A stretch of 24,635 nucleotides of DNA, taken from assembly GCA_964545245.1 (NCBI GenBank), contig CAZJFC010000029.1, positions 1 to 24,635 of the forward strand. Reading direction: 5' to 3'. Positions 1 through 5,514 of this stretch are shown here, in pieces; the stretch's first letter is position 1; the number at the start of each line of letters is the position of its first letter. Both the position numbers and the translations under genes were made by a program. The notes beneath the pieces were generated by a model. That model had not been told where the DNA came from. It was given only the letters and a program-made list of their open reading frames with translations, and searched no databases. The DNA is from CAZJFC01 sp964545245 (GTDB taxonomy: Bacteria; Pseudomonadota; Alphaproteobacteria; Rickettsiales; 21-14-0-20-44-7).

Positions 1-65
<65 letters not shown>

Positions 66-112
66 TTCCCCCGAAAGGTTTGGTGGAACTTGACTTTGCA
101 TAAATTGTGTTG

Positions 113-149
113 AAGCGGTTAAGATTTGATGCTATACGCATATCCGCTT
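113..149 (+). other. Possible rRNA-spacer processing stem
   Basis: AAGCGG at 113-118 and CCGCTT at 144-149 are perfect inverted repeats between the two tRNAs. Such stems are common in rRNA spacer transcripts, where they help tRNA excision. The function here is inferred only from position and pairing. Confidence 0.3.
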
Positions 150-158
150 TAGCAATGT

Positions 159-234
159 GGGGGCGTAGCTCAGTTGGTAGAGCACTTGATTTGCATTCAA
201 GATGTCGCGGGTTCGATTCCTGTCGCCTCCACCA
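159..234 (+). tRNA. tRNA-Ala (UGC)
   Basis: This is a complete 76-nt cloverleaf. The acceptor GGGGGCG pairs with CGCCTCC and includes the G3:U70 wobble that marks tRNA-Ala. The anticodon TGC is at 192-194, the T-loop is GTTCGATTC, and CCA is encoded at 232-234. It is the second tRNA of the rRNA spacer pair. No 23S rRNA follows; an integrase gene on the opposite strand runs into its 3' half, which marks it as the likely integration target of the adjacent prophage. Confidence 0.98.
197..234. other. Candidate prophage attachment site in the 3' half of tRNA-Ala
   Basis: The segment from the 3' side of the anticodon stem to the CCA end is shared by tRNA-Ala and by the last codons of the minus-strand integrase. 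Elements that insert into tRNA 3' ends usually carry a copy of that end and so restore the tRNA. The exact crossover cannot be placed because the other end of the element is outside the window. A second copy of part of this sequence is predicted at the far prophage end, before the missing 23S rRNA gene. Confidence 0.5.
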
Positions 235-1747
235 AACCGGACTTAGAGTCCGAAAAATCTCGCAAAGCCGCGAATGGCCGCGATAAATCGGCGGTTCTAT
301 ATCCGGTTCCCTTTTTGTAGGTGATTTGCTTCGCAAAAGTGGCCTTGAGGACGATTCTTTTACCCGTTAAATCGGCCATACGCCAGAATCTGTGCGGGTT
401 TGCCAGAAATTCGAGGGCGGTTCTATTGACCTTCTCAAAACTCTCATCCACCGTCCCACAACTCTCCAGCCGCTCATCCAAAACCGCCTTTTGGTTTTCG
501 AGTTGTTTGATCTGTTTTTCGTAGGTTGCCACCAGAACGGCGCTGTCGCTTGTCACCACCCGATCCAAGAATTGCTGGATTTTGTGATCTACGAGCTTTC
601 TGTCCCGTAGCAGGCCGTCGCGTATTTCCTGAAAGCTGCCCAGCTTGATGTCGCGGGCGCGTTCCACCACATTTTCTACCAGTTTGATCATAGTTTTAGA
701 TGGGGCAATGTCTTTTAGCAGCTTCTCAAAGTCGGCTTCCACGTCATCCCGTTTGAGGGATTTACCGTAATAATCGCAGCCTTTGGTATGGCAGAGATAA
801 TAAGGATAACGTCCGCCACGCCCAATCGACCAGCATCCTTTGAGTGGTGAGCCGCAGCCGTCGCATAGCACGAAACCACGGAGCGGAAAGTCTTCGTTAA
901 TATCGCGGCGGGCTGGCGCTTTCATCCGGCCATGCAGCTTGTCCTGAATGCGGTTATAAATATCAAAGCTGATAATCGGCTCATGCTTCCCGCGCACCAG
1001 CCCGATGTTCCAGCGTGCATATTCAAAATAGCCGGAATAGAGCTGCTGATTCAGCATATCTATCACGCGCTGGATATGCACCCGGCCTTTCCGGTCTTTC
1101 GGAAATTCCGGCTGTGTTTCAAAAAAAGCCTGAAGCTCTACAACAGAGCTAAAGCGATCATAAGCGAACCCTTCCAGCCCCTGCTGGATAATGGTGGCCA
1201 CTGGCTCATCCCGCACCATGACCTTTCCGTCAGAGCGTTTTTCCATTTTGTAGCCACGCGGCATGCGCATAATCCAATAGCCCGCCACCATCCGCGCCCG
1301 CATCCGGTTATAAACCTGCTCGGCGTTCTTTTGGCGATGATGCTGCGACACGCTAGCGAGCAGATTCTCTACCAGTTGGCTGTCCGAATCTTCTCCAAAC
1401 TCAATCGAGGGCGATTGCAGAACGCCACCTGCATGTTGGATTTCCATGCGTAGTTCGATATGCGCCCGTAAGCTCCGGGCTAACCGGCTGATGTCATCAA
1501 TCAGCACGATAATTTGCTGGTTTTTGTGCTGGCGTAAATAAGCCAGCATCTGCTTCATGGCCGGGCGGTCAATCAGGCTTCCAGAGATACCTTCCTCGTG
1601 GAAAACCTGAACCACCTCTAAATTTCGGTATTTTGCAAATTCGCGACAGCGCGTTTCCTGCGATGTTAAGCCGTGACCATTTTTTACCTGATCTACCGAT
1701 GAAACCCGGCAGTATATCACCGCTTTGTTCGTAACCTTTTTCTTCAT
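197..1747 (-). CDS. Large serine recombinase (prophage integrase)
   Basis: This 516-aa site-specific recombinase should integrate and excise the prophage through a serine-DNA intermediate. The N-terminal resolvase domain (about 8-150) carries the catalytic motif YCRVSS with S16/S17, and a typical IDDISRLAR segment follows. A Recombinase (PF07508-type) domain spans roughly 165-275. A zinc ribbon has Cys at 295, 298, 319 and 324, and a charged helical, probably coiled-coil segment (about 350-430) completes the large-serine-integrase layout. GGAGG six bases before the ATG supports the start. The gene lies 16 nt after the 74-aa gene, so the two are probably cotranscribed. The frame stays open into tRNA-Ala antisense and stops at 197-199, so the last dozen residues (VEATGIEPATS) are tRNA-encoded. 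That ending is a familiar mark of integrases sitting at tRNA attachment sites. Confidence 0.95.
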   Translation of the reverse strand: MKKKVTNKAVIYCRVSSVDQVKNGHGLTSQETRCREFAKYRNLEVVQVFHEEGISGSLIDRPAMKQMLAYLRQHKNQQIIVLIDDISRLARSLRAHIELRMEIQHAGGVLQSPSIEFGEDSDSQLVENLLASVSQHHRQKNAEQVYNRMRARMVAGYWIMRMPRGYKMEKRSDGKVMVRDEPVATIIQQGLEGFAYDRFSSVVELQAFFETQPEFPKDRKGRVHIQRVIDMLNQQLYSGYFEYARWNIGLVRGKHEPIISFDIYNRIQDKLHGRMKAPARRDINEDFPLRGFVLCDGCGSPLKGCWSIGRGGRYPYYLCHTKGCDYYGKSLKRDDVEADFEKLLKDIAPSKTMIKLVENVVERARDIKLGSFQEIRDGLLRDRKLVDHKIQQFLDRVVTSDSAVLVATYEKQIKQLENQKAVLDERLESCGTVDESFEKVNRTALEFLANPHRFWRMADLTGKRIVLKATFAKQITYKKGTGYRTADLSRPFAALRDFSDSKSGLVEATGIEPATS

Positions 1748-1763
1748 GCGATGCCTCCATTGT

Positions 1764-1988
1764 CTAAATTTCAGAAGGAGTTACATCGTCAACGATAACA
1801 GGTGGCACGTCGCAATCAACGCTGCTTTTGCGTTTTTTATCTAATAAAAGCAGCTGGTTAATGCCAAGATGATAGTCGTAGATATTTTCGACCAACATCC
1901 AAACGGCATTCACCAGATCGAGCTTTTCCTCTTCGGTCAGATCGAATTTATCGACGTATTTGCGGTAGGGCTTGAGATCGGTAATCAT
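1764..1988 (-). CDS. Small conserved-looking protein upstream of the integrase
   Basis: This 74-aa acidic, mostly helical protein has a central segment FDLTEEEKLDLVNAVWML and a hydrophilic tail. I cannot assign a family. A G-rich stretch (GGGGGGCTGGG) directly precedes the ATG and could serve as ribosome binding site. It ends 16 nt before the integrase start and probably shares its transcript, so a role beside the integrase (for example a directionality or accessory factor) is possible. That is position-based inference only; there is no recognisable HTH. A 132-nt gap rich in inverted repeats lies upstream. Confidence 0.7.
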   Translation of the reverse strand: MITDLKPYRKYVDKFDLTEEEKLDLVNAVWMLVENIYDYHLGINQLLLLDKKRKSSVDCDVPPVIVDDVTPSEI

Positions 1989-2026
1989 CCCAGCCCCCCT
2001 GACAACATCGCACTGTTAAGGGGAGA

Positions 2027-2074
2027 ATATGCTCTGGCACTAAACGCATTATCGCGCACATCTGGCGAGCATAT
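2027..2074. repeat. Inverted repeat ATATGCTC / GAGCATAT
   Basis: Perfect 8-bp arms lie at 2027-2034 and 2067-2074, separated by 32 nt, in the gap upstream of the 74-aa gene and integrase. Symmetric half-sites in this position could bind a regulator or recombination accessory protein. I see no clear promoter to anchor them to. Confidence 0.4.
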
Positions 2075-2075
2075 G

Positions 2076-2087
2076 GCTATATATAGC
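2076..2087. repeat. 12-bp perfect palindrome GCTATATATAGC
   Basis: This AT-rich palindrome lies two bases after the ATATGCTC inverted repeat in the same gap. A further imperfect stem pairs GTGTTT (2102-2107) with AAACAC (2123-2128) and overlaps the stop codon of the neighbouring gene. Together they make the 1989-2120 gap unusually symmetric. The site could be an operator or a promoter element for the integrase transcript; none of this is decisive. Confidence 0.35.
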
Positions 2088-2120
2088 GGATTTTGTTCAC
2101 CGTGTTTAGCGTTTTTATGT

Positions 2121-2522
2121 TCAAACACCGGAACGCCCTCCCTGCTTGGAGTTCAGGCGCATAACGATCTTCATTAGCGCAATACGGTAGCGGTAATGCG
2201 CGGTGGTGCGGCTGACACCCAGCCGCCAGCAAATGGGTTTCCACGGTACGCGGGCGGCACGAAGCCAGACAATGCGCCGGTCAGCTGCGTCATCAAGGAA
2301 GAAAATCCACTGGATGGTTTCTTCCATGCGGCTGATGGCTCCGGCGGAAGGCGGTCCCAACCGCATCGGCAATTTGTCGGCCTGCAATAGCTCCATCGTG
2401 GAAAGGATGACCGGCGGCCATGTGGATTTGAAACCCTGCACGCGCACCGGCGGCAGGCGTTTCAGCGTGTACACCGCTTCCTCGAAGCGTTCGGCAACAT
2501 CGCTGACTGTCCAGTTTTTCAT
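2121..2522 (-). CDS. DUF6362-like prophage protein
   Basis: This is a 133-aa protein beginning MKNWTVSDVAERFEEA. The pattern of a helical N-terminus, a conserved tryptophan-containing centre (MEETIQWIFFLDDAADRRIVW) and a C-terminal HTH-like segment (WRLGVSRTTAHYRYRIAL) matches what I know of DUF6362 proteins in alphaproteobacterial prophages. The terminal segment resembles a sigma-70 region 4 or LuxR-type recognition helix, so DNA binding is plausible, but the function is unknown. The start is chosen at 2522 because its ATG overlaps the TGA of the upstream initiator gene (ATGA), a classic coupling. A longer in-frame extension to 2594 would run deep into that gene and is not supported. Confidence 0.75.
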   Translation of the reverse strand: MKNWTVSDVAERFEEAVYTLKRLPPVRVQGFKSTWPPVILSTMELLQADKLPMRLGPPSAGAISRMEETIQWIFFLDDAADRRIVWLRAARVPWKPICWRLGVSRTTAHYRYRIALMKIVMRLNSKQGGRSGV

Positions 2523-3670
2523 GATCCGGCCTCCTGCGTTAGAAGGCGCACGCCGGTAATGCGCTGGGATTGGAAACGATGTTCCGACCACCACAGATGC
2601 ATGTCAGCCAGATAATGCTGCTCCAGCCATTGCTTCACAAAGCGGTTCGGGCAGGAAATCAGAACAGTAGCGCCATTGCCCTGAAGCTCCGCGCCGGTGA
2701 CGATGGTGCCGGAAAGCCAGCTCTGGCAGGACGGTTTGCCATGCTTGCCTGCAAAACAAGCCAGCACATGATCCCAGCCGGTTTGCAGTTCCGGCTCGTT
2801 GCAGGCGGGCGGCGGTGTTGGATGCTTGCCGCCGGAGAATCCACCTTCCATGATTTTGGCAACGTGATCGCTGGAAGCTACCGCCCAGCTAAGGTCAATC
2901 GTCCAGCCTTTGCCCTCTAGCTTGCCAAGGCAGAAATCTGACCGGCTGATGATGTCGCAGAAATAGCGCCATGACCGCATATCCTGCTGGAAGTCCTGCT
3001 GCCACCGCTCCAGCATCTGCGCTTTGCGCTTATCTGTGAGTTTTGCCTTCTGCCCTTTGGTGAGCTTGGTCTGCACCTCTGCATTCCAAATCTGGAGCAT
3101 CTGCTCTGCGATCTTGTCTGCGTCTTTTTCTGCGGGCGCGTTTCGCGCCTCCCTCTCGCGCTCTCCCTCTGCGCTCTCTCTGTTTTTTTTATCTGTAATT
3201 CTGTTTTTCTGTAGTTCTGTCTCTGAATCTGCATTCTGTAATCTGTTCTCTGTATCTGGTGCTTTTTTGCCGATTTTGTGTTTCGTTGCGTTACCTTCCG
3301 TGACGCTGCGTGACGCGGTGTGATTTTCCGTGACGGGATGTTTCTTTTTGTCGCGGGCGCGTTGGGCGCGTTCCTTGTCGCTCAGGTACTGGCGCGTGTT
3401 CCAGCTGGTGATTCGGTTATCCTCGGTAATCATGCCCTTTTCGCGGAAGGCTTGGAGGATGGCTTCCACAGCGGCCTGCTTCATATCCTGCACCACCGCG
3501 ATTTGTTCGGAATCCACCTCCACCGTGCCGCGTGTTTTGTGGCGGGATGCAGCGTCCAGCACACACAGCCACACCGTGACCACATGCGCCATGGTTTGCT
3601 GACTGCGCTTGGCAATCACCTTGAGTTTAGCGTCTTCTGGCATACCGTGATAAACCCTGTACCAATCCAT
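2519..3670 (-). CDS. Phage replication initiator-like protein with DnaA-N-like C-terminal domain
   Basis: This 383-aa protein has three parts. Residues 1-100 begin MDWYRVYHGMPEDAKLKVIA and resemble the wHTH-like N-terminus of phage replication organizers. Residues about 105-175 are a highly charged low-complexity linker rich in K, E, N and T. The C-terminal third contains a segment near 298-350 (WDHVLACFAG, QSWLSG, CPNRFVKQWLEQHY) that matches the pattern of the DnaA N-terminal domain (W-hxxL, SWL, PNxFVxxWL), which binds helicase or partner proteins in DnaA. I infer that it binds the phage origin through its N-terminus or linker and recruits the host DnaB loading machinery. It is coupled by a 4-nt overlap to the DUF6362-like gene. 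The linker-coding DNA carries two tandem-repeat arrays listed separately. Confidence 0.75.
   Translation of the reverse strand: MDWYRVYHGMPEDAKLKVIAKRSQQTMAHVVTVWLCVLDAASRHKTRGTVEVDSEQIAVVQDMKQAAVEAILQAFREKGMITEDNRITSWNTRQYLSDKERAQRARDKKKHPVTENHTASRSVTEGNATKHKIGKKAPDTENRLQNADSETELQKNRITDKKNRESAEGEREREARNAPAEKDADKIAEQMLQIWNAEVQTKLTKGQKAKLTDKRKAQMLERWQQDFQQDMRSWRYFCDIISRSDFCLGKLEGKGWTIDLSWAVASSDHVAKIMEGGFSGGKHPTPPPACNEPELQTGWDHVLACFAGKHGKPSCQSWLSGTIVTGAELQGNGATVLISCPNRFVKQWLEQHYLADMHLWWSEHRFQSQRITGVRLLTQEAGS
3179..3259. repeat. Tandem TCTGT (ACAGA) array inside the initiator gene
   Basis: Eleven TCTGN units start at 3179, 3192, 3200, 3208, 3216, 3222, 3228, 3235, 3242, 3249 and 3255; eight are TCTGT. 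Most are 6-8 nt apart, and T-runs interrupt them. The spacing is not a multiple of three, so repeated amino acids do not explain it. The stretch is AT- and pyrimidine-rich in a GC-rich gene and could be a DNA-unwinding or iteron element of a replication origin. Confidence 0.55.
3276..3335. repeat. Six-unit 10-nt iteron-like array inside the initiator gene
   Basis: Read on the minus strand, six consecutive 10-mers run without gaps from 3335 to 3276: CGTCACGGAA, AATCACACCG, CGTCACGCAG, CGTCACGGAA, GGTAACGCAA, CGAAACACAA. Units 1 and 4 are identical, unit 3 differs at two positions, and the others are degenerate. A 10-nt period equals about one helical turn and is out of phase with codons. This fits protein-binding iterons. 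It abuts the T-rich TCTGT array. Confidence 0.55.
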
Positions 3671-3682
3671 TGCGAAACACCG

Positions 3683-4027
3683 TTAATCCAGCAAGCTGGG
3701 TTGGCCGTCATCTTCCGCAGGTATGGTGGCCGCGTCATCCAAACCGAGTTTTCTGTCGATAATGTTGCTGATCCATTGCAGTTTGTTGCTGGCATTCACT
3801 ACGGCGATGTCAGCTTGGCGTTCCATCTCGCCTGCAATATCTTCCGGACGCAGCCTTCCGTGGTGTACTGCTTCAATCCAATTCAATAGTTCATTTGCCG
3901 CATCCAGATCATTGCTGGCCTGATTTTCAAGCTGGCGAAGCACCCTTATATCGAGCGATTCCAACTCTGAAATCTGCGCATGGCGCATAAGATTGGTGAT
4001 TATTCTGGCTATAACTGAATCGTTCAT
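3683..4027 (-). CDS. Hypothetical protein upstream of the replication initiator
   Basis: This 114-aa acidic, helix-rich protein starts MNDSVIARIITNLMRHAQ and ends in a disordered acidic tail (DDAATIPAEDDGQPSLLD). I recognise no domain. The start at 4027 is supported by GGAGG with a six-base spacer; an in-frame upstream extension lacks such a site. It lies 12 nt before the initiator gene, so the two probably form one operon with the DUF6362-like gene. A replication accessory role is possible from context only. Confidence 0.7.
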   Translation of the reverse strand: MNDSVIARIITNLMRHAQISELESLDIRVLRQLENQASNDLDAANELLNWIEAVHHGRLRPEDIAGEMERQADIAVVNASNKLQWISNIIDRKLGLDDAATIPAEDDGQPSLLD

Positions 4028-4080
4028 GATGACCTCCGTTTGTTTGAACTGTTCAAACGCAGGCTGCACGGCGATACGGG

Positions 4081-4242
4081 GGGCTGGCGTGGGGCTTGGT
4101 GAGGGCTAAGGGGTGACCTTGGGTGGGGCTGGTGCGCCCCCCTAAATGGGGATTTTGTCCCGTTTTAATGCAAAAAACCCCTGTCAAGGGGCTTGGGTGG
4201 GGCGCTGGGGTGGGCTTAGGTGGGGCTGAGAGGGGGCGCACC
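4081..4242 (+). repeat. G-rich intergenic region with quadruplex-type motifs and a long inverted repeat
   Basis: The plus strand is packed with G runs in the degenerate unit GGGTGGGGCT. Four runs at 4103-4105, 4110-4113, 4121-4123 and 4125-4128 fit the G3+N1-7 quadruplex pattern, as does 4188-4210 onward. GGTGCGCCCCC (4131-4141) and GGGGGCGCACC (4232-4242) form an 11-bp perfect inverted repeat enclosing a terminator. The region lies in the 256-nt gap 4028-4283 between two minus-strand genes and no convincing gene is in it. It may be a leader, attenuator or replication element. Confidence 0.55.
4172..4191 (-). terminator. Rho-independent terminator
   Basis: On the minus strand, CCCCT-TGAC-AGGGG forms a 5-bp stem with a 4-nt loop followed directly by six T. 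It lies about 90 nt after the stop of the gene at 4284-5078 and before the initiator operon, so it should end the leftward transcript or act as an attenuator for the genes beyond it. Confidence 0.7.
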
Positions 4243-4283
4243 GTCCCCCTTGTGCATGAAATGCTTGTGTATGTAGGGAAACT

Positions 4284-5078
4284 TTAGCCCGCGTGGTTGG
4301 ATTTTTGCTGATGGCGCGGTTCGCGCTGCTGGCTTTCTACGGCACCATTGGCTGGGTTGTTCTGAAGTTCATTTGAGGGAATGTTCAGGCGGTAATAGCC
4401 GCGATCATCGGACTTGATGAGTTCCCGCCATTTGCGCTGATGCTTGAAAATATCGCGCACGCGCAAAGCCTGTGATCCGGACTCATAAATCAGGGTTTTC
4501 CCATGTATCCACGGTTGGCGGCTGCGGGCAGCATCATGCAGCTGCTCTATGATACGCGCCTGCACGTCACCCAGCCGGTATTCATGGCCGTTCAGAGTGA
4601 TATGGCGGTAATCGTTGGAATAGCGGAAGTTCCCTTCCACGCCCGGCTTCACCGGGAAATGCAGCGTGTTGTCGTCCTGCGGTAAATCGTAATTCTGCTC
4701 GAAGCGTTTGCGGTCATCCTGAAGCACCACCAGATCATGAATCCGCACAGTGATGCCGGGCTGCGGCGGTTCGTATGCAAGGCGTAAGATATGGTCTTCC
4801 TGCCTCACTGAGCGGAAGATGCGGAGTTTTGCCCGACCTGTACTGCAAATTCGATGGAAGTCTTGCGGACGCACCCCGATAAAGCCTTCCCTACATTCAT
4901 GACGCACAAAAACGAACTTTCCGTCCTTGATAACGCCACGCTCCATGAAACGCATCGGCATCCACACAGAGGCACGCAACTGGTCATTTTCAATCGCGTA
5001 ATATATGTCCTCCTGAGATAACCCTAAGCGCCTCCACAGGTTTTGCAGCCGGTCATATGCTCGTTCAGGAATAGCCAT
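4284..5078 (-). CDS. Hypothetical protein with possible C-terminal winged helix
   Basis: This 264-aa soluble protein starts MAIPERAYDRLQNLWRRLG. I do not recognise a named family. Residues about 165-240 (HITLNGHEYRLGDVQARIIE, then GKTLIYESGSQALRVRDIF and YYRLNI) have the helix and strand order of a winged-helix domain like those ending response regulators, so DNA binding is plausible. The start at 5078 is preferred because GAGG lies five bases before it; an ATG at 5093 is an alternative with a weaker site. A good minus-strand promoter with a symmetric element sits upstream, and a terminator follows the gene. The protein may be the prophage's regulator and could bind its own control region, but this is inference. 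Confidence 0.65.
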   Translation of the reverse strand: MAIPERAYDRLQNLWRRLGLSQEDIYYAIENDQLRASVWMPMRFMERGVIKDGKFVFVRHECREGFIGVRPQDFHRICSTGRAKLRIFRSVRQEDHILRLAYEPPQPGITVRIHDLVVLQDDRKRFEQNYDLPQDDNTLHFPVKPGVEGNFRYSNDYRHITLNGHEYRLGDVQARIIEQLHDAARSRQPWIHGKTLIYESGSQALRVRDIFKHQRKWRELIKSDDRGYYRLNIPSNELQNNPANGAVESQQREPRHQQKSNHAG

Positions 5079-5113
5079 AGCTTCCTCGTGCATACTTTTG
5101 TTTTATCCTGCTT

Positions 5114-5127
5114 TTACCGTAGGGTAA
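5114..5127. promoter_or_regulatory. Possible operator TTACC-GTAG-GGTAA
   Basis: A perfect 5-bp inverted repeat with a 4-bp centre abuts the -10 box of the leftward promoter, so it would cover or closely follow the transcription start. This is where a repressor would act. Either the downstream winged-helix candidate or the divergent HTH protein could bind it. Confidence 0.45.
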
Positions 5128-5155
5128 TTTATAAATGCTCAATCAGAAATTTCAA
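5128..5155 (-). promoter_or_regulatory. Leftward sigma70-type promoter
   Basis: On the minus strand TTGAAA (5155-5150) and TATAAA (5133-5128) are separated by 16 nt, close to the consensus. It is placed 50 nt before the ATG at 5078 and should drive that gene. Confidence 0.6.
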
Positions 5156-5278
5156 CCAAAAAGATATATAACGCAAAAATAGCACACGCTTCGGTTGTTT
5201 GTGGCGTGATTAGCGCCGCCGCATAGCGAATCCTGCGAACGCTCGAAATAGGGAATCTGCAATAAATGGAATGCGTTC

Positions 5279-5306
5279 TTGTTTTTTCCATCCTTTCCTC
5301 TATTTT
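5279..5306 (+). promoter_or_regulatory. Weak candidate promoter for the cargo operon
   Basis: TTGTTT (5279-5284) and TATTTT (5301-5306) have a 16-nt spacer and lie 28 nt before the ATG of the first operon gene. Both boxes deviate from consensus. I saw no stronger rightward promoter in 5079-5334, but some promoter must exist in this gap because the operon has no upstream gene on its strand. Confidence 0.25.
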
Positions 5307-5334
5307 TCTTTTGGTAACTCTCGGAGTTGGAGCG

Positions 5335-5514
5335 ATGGAATCAGACATAATGACAATCGATGAGGTGTCGGAATACCTCAAACTGAAGCTGAAAACCGCC
5401 TATGCGCTGGCTGCGCGTGGTGACATTCCCGGCTTTAAGGTCGGCGGATCATGGCGTTTCCGACGTAGTGAGATTGAGAAGTGGATAAAAAAACAGGAAC
5501 GGCGCAATGATTAG
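5335..5514 (+). CDS. Small excisionase-family helix-turn-helix protein, first gene of the cargo operon
   Basis: This 59-aa protein is almost entirely one HTH_17/excisionase-type (MerR-like) domain: MTIDEVSEYLKLKLKTAYAL, then ARGDIPGFKVGGSWRFRRSE and an IEKWIKK end, the standard recognition-helix plus wing pattern. GGAG with an 8-nt spacer supports the ATG at 5335. An upstream in-frame ATG at 5266 would add a hydrophobic stretch without a ribosome site and is not favoured. The stop overlaps the helicase start by 8 nt, so the two are translationally coupled. The domain is used both by phage excisionases and by small regulators of defence operons. Being coupled to a helicase rather than to the integrase, it more likely regulates this operon or helps place its proteins on DNA. 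Confidence 0.85.
   Translation: MESDIMTIDEVSEYLKLKLKTAYALAARGDIPGFKVGGSWRFRRSEIEKWIKKQERRND

Noticed and set aside
238..252. Hairpin CGGACT-TAG-AGTCCG as terminator
   Set aside because: It lies inside the recombinase coding frame; on the plus strand an A-run follows, and on the minus strand the T-run precedes the stem, so neither direction gives a terminator.
235..310. Expected start of 23S rRNA after tRNA-Ala
   Set aside because: The sequence is the end of the serine recombinase gene and shows no rRNA-like stretch.
3179..3335. CRISPR array
   Set aside because: Units are 5-10 nt with no spacers of CRISPR length, and no cas genes are present.
4053..4241. Small minus-strand open frame in the G-rich gap
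   Set aside because: It is a proline/threonine-rich translation of C-rich repeats spanning a terminator, with no ribosome site.
5266..5334. N-terminal hydrophobic extension of the HTH protein
   Set aside because: It has no ribosome binding site, the domain is complete from 5335 where GGAG is well placed, and a membrane leader on this HTH would be atypical.
5335..5514. Prophage excisionase
   Set aside because: The gene is coupled to the helicase and lies on the opposite strand from the integrase; it is possible but less likely than an operon regulator.
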